A program made the position numbers and the translations under genes. Of a stretch of 64,000 nucleotides of DNA, positions 50,479 to 59,142 are shown piece after piece (within the stretch, counting starts at the first letter, position 1; each line of letters opens with the position of its first letter). The notes below the pieces were generated by a model. It was not told the DNA's origin. It made no database searches and saw only the letters and a program-made list of their open reading frames with translations. The DNA comes from Pseudaminobacter soli (ex Zhang et al. 2022) (GTDB taxonomy: Bacteria > Pseudomonadota > Alphaproteobacteria > Rhizobiales > Rhizobiaceae): the NCBI RefSeq assembly GCF_014595955.1, contig NZ_JABVCF010000016.1, positions 20,063 through 84,062 on the forward strand. Reading direction: 5' to 3'.

Positions 50479-51852
50479 TCAGGCTTCGGCCGCAAGGGCG
50501 CTGCGGCTCGCCTCGAGCGCGGCGGTGTCATGGCTCGTCAGGCCGTTGAAGAGCAGGTTGAGGACAATGGCGGTCAGCGTAGCCAGAATGATGCCGCTTT
50601 CCGTGAAGATCTTGGTCCATTCCGGAAGGTGGACAAAGAAGCCTGGCGCAAGCATCGGGATCATGCCCACTCCAACGCTGACTGCCGCTACCAGCACGGA
50701 GCCCTGGTTCTTCTCAAAATCGACGGTGGAGAGGATGCGCACCCCCATCATCGCCACCATTGCAAACATCACAAGCGCCGCGCTGCCGAGCACGAAGGGC
50801 GGCGTCGAGGCGACGACATAGGCGAGCTTCGGGAACAGGCCGAGCAGGACGAGAATGATCCCGCCGGCGGCGCAGACATAGCGACTCTTGACGCCGGTCA
50901 ACGTCACAAGCCCGATGTTCTGGGAGAATGACGTATAGGGAAAGGCGTTGAAAAGCCCACCGAGGACGGCGCCCAGGCCGTCGGCCCGCAATCCCCGAAC
51001 CAGGCGCGGAGGCGTTGTCGGACGATCGACAATGGTGCCAAGCGCCAGGAACATTCCTGTCGATTCCACTAGGGTCACGAGCATAACCAGGCACATCGAA
51101 ACGATCGCCAGCGGATCGAAGACAGGCATGCCAAAGGCCAACGGCCGGATGAAGACAAACCATGGTGTTTGGGACCATTCTCCAAGACTGATCTCACCGA
51201 TGGCAAATGCCGCAATGAAGCCGGCAACAACACCGATCAGGACCGCGATGTTCGCCAAAAATCCTTTGGCAAAGCGCGACAGAAGCAGGATGAGCGCCAG
51301 TTCGCCAAGCGAAATGATCAGGTAGATTGGCGCGCCGTATTTCGGGTTGGGCTCGCCGCTGGCAAGCACGGGTGGCCCACCGGCCGCCCAGTCGATGCCT
51401 ACCTTCATGAGGCTCAGACCGATCACCAACAGGACCGAGCCTGTCACGACCGCTGGAAAGAAGCGAAGAAACCGGGCCATCAGCGGCGCGAAAAGGATGC
51501 CAAATATCCCGGATGCGATGATGGCGCCATAGATGCCGGGCAGGCCAAGCGACGGGTTGGCTCCGATCGCGATCATCGGCGCGATTGAGGTGAAGGTCAC
51601 TCCCATCATCACCGGCATTCGCATGCCGAACCCGAAAAAGCCCAGCGACTGGATCAAAGATACCAGTCCCGCGACGAACAGGTCGGCGCTGATGATGATG
51701 ACGAGATGCTCTTTCGGAAGGTTGAGAGCCGCCCCGAGAATAAGGGGCACAACGATACAGGCCGAATACATCACCAATACATGCTGAAACCCCAACACTG
51801 CCGTCCGAACGGGCGGCAGTCTCCGGTCCACCTCGTGGACTTCAATTGACAT
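50479..51852 (-). CDS. NCS2 (uracil/xanthine permease) family transporter
   Basis: The 457-residue inner-membrane protein has the NCS2 motif 1 region LGFQHVLVMYSACIVVPLIL, the helix 8 signature FVIVSxxx-type segment VTLVESTGMFLALGTIVDRP (conserved Glu for substrate), and GLGAVLGGLFNAFPYTSFSQ with NIGLVTLTGVKSRYV, the classic Q-N-x-G-x-x-x-x-T motif. It imports uracil, xanthine or urate with protons. It is the first gene of a two-gene operon with the amidohydrolase, divergent from the LysR gene at 51963. Confidence 0.93.
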   Translation of the reverse strand: MSIEVHEVDRRLPPVRTAVLGFQHVLVMYSACIVVPLILGAALNLPKEHLVIIISADLFVAGLVSLIQSLGFFGFGMRMPVMMGVTFTSIAPMIAIGANPSLGLPGIYGAIIASGIFGILFAPLMARFLRFFPAVVTGSVLLVIGLSLMKVGIDWAAGGPPVLASGEPNPKYGAPIYLIISLGELALILLLSRFAKGFLANIAVLIGVVAGFIAAFAIGEISLGEWSQTPWFVFIRPLAFGMPVFDPLAIVSMCLVMLVTLVESTGMFLALGTIVDRPTTPPRLVRGLRADGLGAVLGGLFNAFPYTSFSQNIGLVTLTGVKSRYVCAAGGIILVLLGLFPKLAYVVASTPPFVLGSAALVMFAMVAMMGVRILSTVDFEKNQGSVLVAAVSVGVGMIPMLAPGFFVHLPEWTKIFTESGIILATLTAIVLNLLFNGLTSHDTAALEASRSALAAEA

Positions 51853-51962
51853 TGTCTCTCCTCCCTAAGAGTCATCTTCCGCGACGGACTCCTCCCGAGC
51901 GCGAGGCCGGATATTGCGTAGCGGTGGGCAAGCTGTAAAATTGGGATCTATCTCCTTTTCCG

Positions 51963-52862
51963 ATGGATCGAATGGACGTCTCCCTCGAACAGCTTCTCGT
52001 CTTCCAAGCTGCAGCACGCGAAAAGTCCTTTTCCGAAACGGCGCGCAAGCTCGGGAAGGCTCAATCCGCAGTGAGCAGCGCCATCGCGGACCTCGAAATT
52101 GATCTTGGGGTATCCTTGTTCGACCGGAAGGGCCGATACCCGCTACTAACGCACGCGGGCGGAGCGCTGCTGCCAGAGGTGGAGGCCATCCTGTCACACC
52201 GCGACAGCTTGAAGGAACGGGCACATGCCCTCGCCAGTTCGTCGGAAGCACGTGTTGCTATCGCCATCGAAGATGCGTTCCCAACGGCGGAGATTGCCGC
52301 AGTGCTTGCCGATATGAGCCGTAGCTTTCCGAGCGTCCAACTCGACATCCTCCAGCCGACCGGGGGCGGGTTGCTGGAAATGCTGGTCAACGGCGAGGCC
52401 ACGCTGGGCCTCGGATGCGCCCGACCGCACTATCCCACAGGGATTGGGTTCCGACGGTTAGGCGATGTGGTCCTGATCAACGCGGCTCGATATGATCATC
52501 CCCTGGCTGGGACGGAAGGCGTGCGGTTCTCACATCTGGCCGACCATGTTCAGCTGTTTCTGGCGGCGCAGACTGGCCATCTTCTAACGAGCGAGTATCT
52601 GAAATCTCCGCGTAGATGGGTCGTGGAAAGCCAGGTCACGCTGCTGAATCTGCTAAAAAGCGGGCTGGGATGGGCGATCGTGCCCAGACGCCTCGTGGCG
52701 TCCGAACTGCAAGGCGGCGAGATCGCCGAACTCAGGCTGGACGCGTATCCGTTTACCGACTGGCGGGTCGGACTCGATCTGGTGTGGAAAATCGATGACA
52801 GACCAGGGGTCGTCGCCGCCTGGCTGAAGACCGAACTGGGTCGAAGTCAAATCTCCGGCTAG
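51963..52862 (+). CDS. LysR-type transcriptional regulator
   Basis: The 299-residue regulator has wHTH DVSLEQLLVFQAAAREKSFS, then ETARKLGKAQSAVSSAIADL and EIDLGVSLFDRKGRYPLLTH. The effector domain shows ARVAIAIEDAFPTAEIAAVL and GWAIVPRRLVASELQGGEIA. The start could be 51963 or the second ATG at 51972. It is divergent from the NCS2 permease/amidohydrolase operon and probably controls it. No clear dyad stands out in the 110-base gap. Confidence 0.88.
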   Translation: MDRMDVSLEQLLVFQAAAREKSFSETARKLGKAQSAVSSAIADLEIDLGVSLFDRKGRYPLLTHAGGALLPEVEAILSHRDSLKERAHALASSSEARVAIAIEDAFPTAEIAAVLADMSRSFPSVQLDILQPTGGGLLEMLVNGEATLGLGCARPHYPTGIGFRRLGDVVLINAARYDHPLAGTEGVRFSHLADHVQLFLAAQTGHLLTSEYLKSPRRWVVESQVTLLNLLKSGLGWAIVPRRLVASELQGGEIAELRLDAYPFTDWRVGLDLVWKIDDRPGVVAAWLKTELGRSQISG

Positions 52863-53153
52863 GGCAGCCTCCCCCGGATTTGGATCGAACAGCCTCCACG
52901 AGCTAGATGTCAGTGGTATGGAGGATACTCGTCCGAGGCACGTCCGTTTAGGAGCGCGGCGTCAATGCTGGAAATGGCGCAAATTATGGCCTCGGCACCG
53001 ACGATGTCCGCTTTTGGTGGACGAACCGGCCGTGCGAACGGCTGAGAAGCGGCGCAAAGCGGCCATTCGCAACGCGGACGGCGAAGGTCACTGATGGGGT
53101 CATTCCTGCGCATTGCCGGACGGATCCACTTCATCCGCAGTTCGACTCCAGGA
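52863..53153. other. Intergenic, repeat-like
   Basis: No gene. A segment near 52995-53080 (GATGTCCGCTTTTGGTGGAC, GCGGCGCAAAGCGGCCATTC) resembles weakly the dispersed repeat blocks at 6.4 and 35.9 kb. Confidence 0.35.
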
Positions 53154-53181
53154 CGGAGCGGGCGACAGAACGCCCGCTCCG
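53154..53181 (-). terminator. Terminator hairpin of the tarD gene
   Basis: CGGAGCGGGCG, six bases (ACAGAA), CGCCCGCTCCG: perfect 11-base GC-rich arms starting eight bases beyond the tarD stop (53189). It lacks a clear T-run on the minus strand, but stem strength and position fit a terminator serving tarD. Confidence 0.65.
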
Positions 53182-53188
53182 GGTCTTA

Positions 53189-54352
53189 CTATTCGGCCAA
53201 CTCGCGCATGACCTTGATGAGGTCCGACTTGCCTTCGAAGCCGATGCCCGGCAGTTCGGGCATGACGATATGGCCGTCCTCGACCTTCACGCCGTCCGGG
53301 AAACCGCCATAGGGTTGGAAGAGGTCCGGGTAGCTCTCGTTGCCGCCAAGTCCGAGGCCCGCGGCGATGTTGAGCGACATCTGGTGGCCGCCGTGCGGGA
53401 TGCAGCGGGACGGCGACCAGCCGAATTGCCGCAGGACATCCAGCGTCCGGAGATATTCGACCAGGCCATAGGACAGAGCGCAGTCGAACTGCAGGTAGTC
53501 GCGATCCGGACGCATGCCTCCATAGCGGAGCAGGTTGCGGGCATCCTGGTGCGAGAAGAGATTTTCGCCAGTTGCCATCGGTGCGTCGTAGAACTCGGAG
53601 ATCGCGGCCTGCAGGGCGTAGTCGAGAGGATCGCCGATTTCCTCGTACCAGAACAGTGGATACTCGCGAAGCATCTTGGCGTAGGCGATGCCGGTCTCGA
53701 GATCGAAGCGACCATTGGCATCCACGGCAAGCTGCGCCTGTGAACCGATCTCCTTCAAGACGGCTTCGATACGGCCGCGATCTTCATCGATCGGCGCGCC
53801 GCCGATCTTCATCTTGACGACGTTGTAGCCGCGGTAGAGGTAGCCCCGCATTTCAGCCTGCAGGGCGCTGTTATCCTTGCCGGGATAGTAGTAGCCGCCA
53901 GCGGCATAGACGAACACCTTCGGGTTCGCTTCCCTGCCCTTCATCTCCGCGAGAAGGCGGAAAAGCGGCTTACCTTCGATCTTCGCGACGGCATCCCAGA
54001 CGGCCATGTCGATCGTGCCCACCGCGACCGAGCGCTCGCCGTGGCCGCCGGGCTTCTCGTTCATCATCATCGTCGCCCAGATTTTGTGCGGGTCGAGATT
54101 GGTGCCCGCGTCATTCATCAGGCTTTCCGGTGATGCGTCCAGAATGCGGTTTCGGAACCGCTCGCGGATCAGGCCGCCCTGACCATAGCGGCCGTTGGAA
54201 TTGAAGCCGTAGCCGACGACACGACGGCCGTCCTTGACCACGTCGGTGACAACTGCGACGAGGCTGGCCGTCATCTTGCTGAAGTCGATGTAGGCGTTGC
54301 GGATTGGCGAAGCGATTGGTTTGGTGACCTCGCAGACCTCAACGATGCGCAT
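53189..54352 (-). CDS. tarD: D-tartrate dehydratase
   Basis: This 387-residue enolase-superfamily enzyme converts D-tartrate to oxaloacetate and water. The catalytic set is K182 (VVKMKIGGA), metal ligands D211 (AVDANGRF), E237 (WYEEIGDPL) and E263 (TGENLF), and base H320 (PHGGHQMS). Each sits two residues before the K184, D213, E239, E265 and H322 reported for the Bradyrhizobium japonicum enzyme. HGGHQMSLNIAAGLGLGGNE and GIGFEGKSDL complete the family signature. It is preceded by a small gene at 54389 and followed by a hairpin. It belongs with the tartrate transporter and dehydrogenase upstream. Confidence 0.92.
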   Translation of the reverse strand: MRIVEVCEVTKPIASPIRNAYIDFSKMTASLVAVVTDVVKDGRRVVGYGFNSNGRYGQGGLIRERFRNRILDASPESLMNDAGTNLDPHKIWATMMMNEKPGGHGERSVAVGTIDMAVWDAVAKIEGKPLFRLLAEMKGREANPKVFVYAAGGYYYPGKDNSALQAEMRGYLYRGYNVVKMKIGGAPIDEDRGRIEAVLKEIGSQAQLAVDANGRFDLETGIAYAKMLREYPLFWYEEIGDPLDYALQAAISEFYDAPMATGENLFSHQDARNLLRYGGMRPDRDYLQFDCALSYGLVEYLRTLDVLRQFGWSPSRCIPHGGHQMSLNIAAGLGLGGNESYPDLFQPYGGFPDGVKVEDGHIVMPELPGIGFEGKSDLIKVMRELAE

Positions 54353-54388
54353 TTTGATACTCCGGTTCGGATAGAAGAAGTTGATGTC

Positions 54389-54640
54389 TCAGTGCAGGGC
54401 CTGGGGGGCCGCAGCGGTGATCTGGAGCGGGATGGCATGGAAGCTTGAGAGCGTGGTGCCGAGCGTCACGAAACCTGCTCCGGCAACGCCTGCAGATCCT
54501 TTCGAGGTAAGTATCAGGACGCCCAGGTTGACGAGTTGCCCTCCAATGCCGAGGAGAGCGCTTGTCGCCTGGGCGACGAAAACGGCCGCCCTGGTAAGAT
54601 AGATGCACGTGCACCAGACCGACGACCGATTTCTCGCCAT
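54389..54640 (-). CDS. Small hydrophobic hypothetical protein upstream of tarD
   Basis: The 83-residue ORF has an exceptionally good ribosome site (AGGAGGAGG, six bases before the ATG). It contains hydrophobic stretches AAVFVAQATSALLGIGGQLV, then NLGVLILTSKGSAGVAGAG and FVTLGTTLSSFHAIPLQITA, which may form two membrane helices. I recognise no family. The stop is 36 bases before the tarD start, so the two are likely cotranscribed. The start codon context and gene order support it more than its sequence does. Confidence 0.5.
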   Translation of the reverse strand: MARNRSSVWCTCIYLTRAAVFVAQATSALLGIGGQLVNLGVLILTSKGSAGVAGAGFVTLGTTLSSFHAIPLQITAAAPQALH

Positions 54641-54733
54641 GGGCTACCTCCTCCTGATCCTCGTGCCGCACCTCCGCTGCGGATGGATGACCGATCAGGC
54701 CCTAGTACGGAAGGGATGGTCGACACACCAATG

Positions 54734-54752
54734 CTGATAGGAAACCTATCAG
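54734..54752. promoter_or_regulatory. Palindromic operator candidate upstream of the tarD transcript
   Basis: CTGATAGG, AAA, CCTATCAG: perfect 8-base arms, AT-rich, 94 bases upstream of the small gene that precedes tarD and 182 bases after ttuC. It fits a dimeric regulator site for a promoter of its own for the small gene and tarD. Confidence 0.5.
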
Positions 54753-54935
54753 TGCCAATTCGGCATACACCCGCTGGCCTGCCACAAAGCTGCTGATGTC
54801 CTCAGATTCTAGTTCTTCTTAGGAATCACCCGAAATTCGCTCGCTTTTCGGAATCGAGGGTCCTCTTCTCAACCCGACGCGCTGTTCACTTTTGGCATCA
54901 GCAGCGCATGAGTCTTTGTCATCCAGGAACTCGGC

Positions 54936-56021
54936 CTAGCTGAGGAAGTCCGCTACGGCCTTTCCGGAGGTGACTGTGTCCGCGCTGCCACCGAGATCAC
55001 GGGTGCGCAAACGAGGGTCAGCGAGAGAAGCCTCGATCGCGGACATCACGGCGCTCGCAGCCTCCTGCTCCCCCAGGTGCTCGAGCATCATGGCCGCAGA
55101 CCAGATTTGGCCGATCGGGTTTGCTATGCCCTGTCCTGCTATGTCGGGAGCCGAGCCATGCACTGGTTCGAATAGGGACGGAAACTTCCTCTCGGGATTG
55201 ATATTGCCGGATGGCGCGATGCCGATCGTGCCTGTGCAGGCCGGGCCAAGATCGGAAAGGATGTCGCCGAAAAGGTTGGAAGCCACCACCACGTCGAACC
55301 GGTCTGGATTGAGAACGAAGTGCGCGCACAGGATGTCAATGTGATACTTGTCCCATACGATATCCGGGTAAGACTTTGCCATCTCTTCGACCCGCTCGTC
55401 CCAATAGGGCATGGTGATCGAGATGCCATTCGACTTCGTCGCCGACGTCAATCTCTTCCTGGGGCGACTCTGCGCGAGGTCGAAGGCGAAACGAAGGATT
55501 CGATCGACGCCTATCCTCGTCATCACGGTCTCCTGGACGACCGTCTCCCGTTCCGTGCCAGGAAAGATCTTGCCGCCGATGGACGAGTACTCCCCTTCTG
55601 TATTCTCACGCACGACGTAGAAGTCGATGTCACCCGGGGCACGGCCCGCCAGCGGAGATGTCACGCCAGGCATCAGGCGCACGGGCCGCAGGCTGACATA
55701 CTGATCGAACTCCCTGCGGAACTGGATTAGGGATCCCCAGAGCGAGATGTGATCCGGCACCACTTCGGGCCAGCCCACCGCTCCAAAGAAGATGGCGTCG
55801 TGCCCGCCGATCTGGGTCTTCCAGTCCTCCGGCATCATCCGCTCGTGCTTCACGTAGTAGTCGCACGAGGCAAAATCGAATGTGTCGATCTGGAGCTCGA
55901 AGCCGTACTTCTTGGATGCGGCTTCAAGGATACGCAGTCCTTCCGGGACCACCTCTTTGCCGATGCCATCCCCGGCGATGGACGCGATCCTGTGGATTCG
56001 GTTAGTTCTGATCACAGTCAT
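54936..56021 (-). CDS. ttuC: Tartrate dehydrogenase/decarboxylase
   Basis: This 361-residue member of the isopropylmalate/isocitrate dehydrogenase family has RIASIAGDGIGKEVVPEGLR (N-terminal), RENTEGEYSSIGGKIF (substrate loop), DVVVASNLFGDILSDLGPAC (metal Asp pair) and PVHGSAPDIAGQGIANPIGQ. TtuC-type enzymes oxidise tartrate with NAD+ and Mn2+. The start is set at ATG 56021 rather than TTG 56033. It is the fourth gene of the tctC-tctB-tctA-ttuC operon, 17 bases after the large permease. Together with D-tartrate dehydratase it would allow use of different tartrate stereoisomers. Confidence 0.88.
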   Translation of the reverse strand: MTVIRTNRIHRIASIAGDGIGKEVVPEGLRILEAASKKYGFELQIDTFDFASCDYYVKHERMMPEDWKTQIGGHDAIFFGAVGWPEVVPDHISLWGSLIQFRREFDQYVSLRPVRLMPGVTSPLAGRAPGDIDFYVVRENTEGEYSSIGGKIFPGTERETVVQETVMTRIGVDRILRFAFDLAQSRPRKRLTSATKSNGISITMPYWDERVEEMAKSYPDIVWDKYHIDILCAHFVLNPDRFDVVVASNLFGDILSDLGPACTGTIGIAPSGNINPERKFPSLFEPVHGSAPDIAGQGIANPIGQIWSAAMMLEHLGEQEAASAVMSAIEASLADPRLRTRDLGGSADTVTSGKAVADFLS

Positions 56022-56038
56022 GTCTTGTTCCAATTTCG

Positions 56039-57550
56039 TCAGTCTTCCTCAACGAAGACTTCCTTGCGGCGTTTTGCGATGGTTGGGAGAAAGGCGATTG
56101 ATAAGACGGCAAGTGCGACCGCCAGCAGTCCGGCACTGATCGGCCTGTTCAAGAAGATCATTACGTCGCCGTGCGAGATCGTCATCGCCCTGCGAAGATG
56201 TTCCTCGAGCAGAGGGCCGAGAACGAATCCCAGCAGCATCGGTGCCGGCTCGAACTCAAGCTTTGAAAGCACGTAGCCGAAGATCCCGAAGGCCGCCATG
56301 ACGTAGAGGTCGAACGTATTGGAGTTGACGCTGTAGACACCGATCGATGCGAACGCGAGGATTGCCGGAAACAGCACCGTGTAAGGGACAGTCAGCAGCC
56401 TCACCCATAGGCCGATCAGCGGCAGGTTCAGAACGACGAGCAGAAGATTGCCGATCCACATGGAGGCGATCAGCCCCCAGAACAGGACTGGCTGCGATGT
56501 TGCGACCTGAGGGCCAGGGACAATACCCTGGATGATCATCGCACCGATCATGAGAGCCATGACAGGATTGGCAGGAACGCCGAGAGTCAGCATCGGTATG
56601 AAGGACGTCTGAGCGCCAGCATTGTTGGCGGCTTCAGGGCCCGCGACGCCCTCGATCGCTCCCTGGCCGAAGCGATCCGGCGACTTGGAGATCTTTTTCT
56701 CCAGCGCATAGGAAGCAAAGGATGCGAGAATTGCGCCGCCGCCCGGAAGGACTCCAAGCGCCGAGCCAAGCGCGGTACCGCGGCATGCGGGGGCGATCAT
56801 CGCCTTGAAATCCGCCCTGCTCGGCCAGAGGCCTGCCACCCGCTTGATGACCGCCGTCCTCTCAATCGTCGTTTCCAGGTTGCGGAGGATCTCGGCGATT
56901 CCGAAGATACCAACGGCGACGGCTACGAAGTTCAAACCGTCAGCCAGTTCCGGCCGACCGAGCGTAAAACGCATCGCTCCGGTGTTGATGTCCGTCCCGA
57001 CCAGGCCGAAGATCAGCCCCATCGAGACCATTGCGATGGTCTTGAGAACGGATCCGCTGGCAAGGACGATCGACGCCGCCAGTCCCAGCACCATCAGGCC
57101 GAAGTACTCGGGAGAGCCGAATCTTAACGCAATGGATGTCAGAGGTGGCGCAAGGGCGGCCACCACGACCGTCGCGATCGTGCCCGCGAAGAAGGAACTC
57201 AGAGCTGCCGCCGCGAGCGCTGGCCCGGCCCTTCCCTGTCGCGCCATCTGATATCCGTCCAGAGCCGTGACCGCGGAAGAGGATTCGCCGGGAAGGTTGA
57301 TCAGGATCGCCGTCGTCGATCCGCCATACTGGGCTCCGTAGTAGATCCCTGCAAGCATGATCAGGGATGTCTCTGGCGACAGGGACAGCGTGATCGGCAG
57401 AAGCATCGCGATCGTCGCCGTCGGCCCGATTCCGGGAAGGACGCCGACCAACGTTCCAAGCAAGGCCCCGACGAAGCAGAAGAGAATGTTGTGGGGCGTG
57501 ATGGCGGCGCTCATTCCGAGCGCCAAGTTGCTAATGAGATCCACTGTCAC
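56039..57550 (-). CDS. TTT transporter large permease (TctA family), tartrate module
   Basis: This 503-residue protein has the TctA signatures VLPGIGPTATIAMLLPITLS (about residues 38-57), YYGAQYGGSTTAILINLPGE and the second-half LPGGGAILASFASYALEKK. About 11-12 helices. It begins with GTG (57550), immediately after the stop of the small permease. Gene context (ttuC, tarD) points to tartrate as cargo. It is a diverged paralogue of the TctA protein at 8415. Confidence 0.92.
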   Translation of the reverse strand: MTVDLISNLALGMSAAITPHNILFCFVGALLGTLVGVLPGIGPTATIAMLLPITLSLSPETSLIMLAGIYYGAQYGGSTTAILINLPGESSSAVTALDGYQMARQGRAGPALAAAALSSFFAGTIATVVVAALAPPLTSIALRFGSPEYFGLMVLGLAASIVLASGSVLKTIAMVSMGLIFGLVGTDINTGAMRFTLGRPELADGLNFVAVAVGIFGIAEILRNLETTIERTAVIKRVAGLWPSRADFKAMIAPACRGTALGSALGVLPGGGAILASFASYALEKKISKSPDRFGQGAIEGVAGPEAANNAGAQTSFIPMLTLGVPANPVMALMIGAMIIQGIVPGPQVATSQPVLFWGLIASMWIGNLLLVVLNLPLIGLWVRLLTVPYTVLFPAILAFASIGVYSVNSNTFDLYVMAAFGIFGYVLSKLEFEPAPMLLGFVLGPLLEEHLRRAMTISHGDVMIFLNRPISAGLLAVALAVLSIAFLPTIAKRRKEVFVEED

Positions 57551-58003
57551 TCACACTCCAATCCACGGTCCGACGAGACGGACGGGAAGGCCGAGTCCAT
57601 AGTAGAAGACGGCAAGACAGAAGGCCGTTATGGCCACCGCTATGATCAGGGCGGCAAGAGGTCTCTGACCTTTTGCGGCCATGGCGGCGGAAAGCGTCGT
57701 CAAAGCCACCGCAGGCACAAATCCAAGGCCGCGGACTGTGAGACCGAACAGGATGGGCGCTACGATGATTGCTGCGACCGCGCGGATGGGCGCCACCTGC
57801 GGCCGGAATGGCATGCTAACCGTAAGGGCCTTGATGCCGATGGCTGCACCGATCGATGCGATCAGGATCGACAATACAAGCGGAAAGTAGCCCGGGCCCA
57901 TCCTCAATGCGCTCCCGACATTCATTCCGTAGAATGAGGTCAGTCCGAACCCGAGCCCTACCGATAGCAGCACGCATGCCGCAGTAAGGTTTTTCGTATC
58001 CAT
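57551..58003 (-). CDS. TTT transporter small permease (TctB family), tartrate module
   Basis: This 150-residue protein has four helices (LTAACVLLSVGLGFGLTSFY, FPLVLSILIASIGAAIGIKA, PALTTLSAAMAAKG-like third helix, ALIIAVAITAFCLAVFYYGL) and the TctB motif SALRMGPGYFPLVL. I use the ATG at 58003 (MDTKNL), because the frame start at 58030 lies inside the palindrome at 58014-58045. The stop directly abuts the large permease gene. Confidence 0.85.
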   Translation of the reverse strand: MDTKNLTAACVLLSVGLGFGLTSFYGMNVGSALRMGPGYFPLVLSILIASIGAAIGIKALTVSMPFRPQVAPIRAVAAIIVAPILFGLTVRGLGFVPAVALTTLSAAMAAKGQRPLAALIIAVAITAFCLAVFYYGLGLPVRLVGPWIGV

Positions 58004-58013
58004 TGGAGTACCT

Positions 58014-58045
58014 CGTGTCGGCTCAGGCATGCCTGAGCCGACACG
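58014..58045. promoter_or_regulatory. 32-base perfect palindrome between tctC- and tctB-type genes
   Basis: CGTGTCGGCTCAGGCA followed directly by its reverse complement, a perfect 16+16 palindrome. It lies between the binding-protein stop (58052) and the small-permease start (58003). As RNA it forms a very stable stem; position matches the hairpin at 10455-10485 of the first TTT operon. Confidence 0.75.
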
Positions 58046-58051
58046 CCGGCC

Positions 58052-59017
58052 TTAGTCGGCGAACTGGCCGGCGGCCTTGATGATCGGATCCCAGCGCTTG
58101 ATCTCGCTGTCCAGCTTGGTGTGAAGGGCCTCGGGGGTCGCCTGATCCTTCGCGGCCGGAATGGTCGCGATCTGCGCGAACCGCTCCTTGAGAGTCGAAT
58201 CCTCCATTGCGGCCTGCAGAGCTGAAGTCAGCTTTTCGATGACTTCCTTCGGCGTACCCTTGGGAGCGTAGACGCCGTGCCAGACACCGAGCTTGAAGCT
58301 TGGAAGCCCTGCCTCCGCAGTCGTCGGCAGATCAGGCAAGGCATCGGCCCTCGCCTCGCTTGTGATTGTGTAGGCCTTCACCTGGTCCTGCGTGATCGGT
58401 CCGACCGTGTTCGTTGCCTGGTCGCACGTCATGTCGATCTGCTTGCCGATGAGATCCGTCATGATCGGACCGTTGCCCTTGTAAGGAACGGTCGTCATCT
58501 GCGTGCCGATCGTCGACATGAAGAGCGTACCGCAAAGATGGGAGGCTGCCCCAAGTCCTGCATGGGCGTAGGTGACGTTGGTGCCGTTCTGCTTGATGAA
58601 GGCAACGAGGTCCTCGAAGGTCTTCGGCTCAAAGTCGGAGCGAGCGATGACAGTCATAGGCGCGTCGCTGACCAGCCCAATCGGCTCGAATGCCTCCAAA
58701 GGCTTGTAGGGAAGCTGGCGATACAGCGCGGGCGCCGTCGCCATCCCGATGTGATGGACGAGAACCGTGTATCCGTCAGGCTCGGCTTCCGCGACACGGC
58801 GGGCACCGATGGTCCCACCGGCTCCCGCGACGTTCTCGACCACAATCTGCTGTCCGAGTGACTTGGACATTGCATCCGCGGTAAGGCGTGCAATCGTGTC
58901 GGTGGGGCCGCCTGCGGCGTACGGCACGACCATGAAGATGCTGCGCTCGGGGTAGTCGGCCGCGAAAACCTGACTGACGGAAAGCGCGAGCGCAGCTATC
59001 GTGACGGTGAGCTTCAT
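58052..59017 (-). CDS. TTT transporter periplasmic binding protein (Bug family), tartrate module
   Basis: The 321-residue precursor has signal peptide MKLTVTIAALALSVSQVFAA. Bug features are YPERSIFMVVPYAAGGPTDT (first strand and ligand loop), VVENVAGAGGTIGARRVAEA and NVTYAHAGLGAASHLCGTLF. It captures the acid, probably tartrate, for the TctBA permease. The start has GAGGAGGAAG upstream. It is the first gene of the operon, divergent from the LysR gene at 59143. Confidence 0.92.
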   Translation of the reverse strand: MKLTVTIAALALSVSQVFAADYPERSIFMVVPYAAGGPTDTIARLTADAMSKSLGQQIVVENVAGAGGTIGARRVAEAEPDGYTVLVHHIGMATAPALYRQLPYKPLEAFEPIGLVSDAPMTVIARSDFEPKTFEDLVAFIKQNGTNVTYAHAGLGAASHLCGTLFMSTIGTQMTTVPYKGNGPIMTDLIGKQIDMTCDQATNTVGPITQDQVKAYTITSEARADALPDLPTTAEAGLPSFKLGVWHGVYAPKGTPKEVIEKLTSALQAAMEDSTLKERFAQIATIPAAKDQATPEALHTKLDSEIKRWDPIIKAAGQFAD

Positions 59018-59036
59018 TTTTTCTTCCTCCTCAACC

Positions 59037-59059
59037 TGCCGTTGACTTCAACAACGGCA
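59037..59059. promoter_or_regulatory. LysR-type operator candidate
   Basis: TGCCGTTG, seven bases, CAACGGCA: perfect 8-base arms containing TTG-N7-CAA, an instance of the LysR T-N11-A box, 20 bases upstream of the binding-protein start and 84 bases from the LysR start. Confidence 0.5.
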
Positions 59060-59142
59060 CTCCTCGCCGGACCTTTACTGACAATCGGTAGACGGTCCAA
59101 TGCCGATCCGGCTTCATTTGATGCCACTCGTGAGGAGATGAG

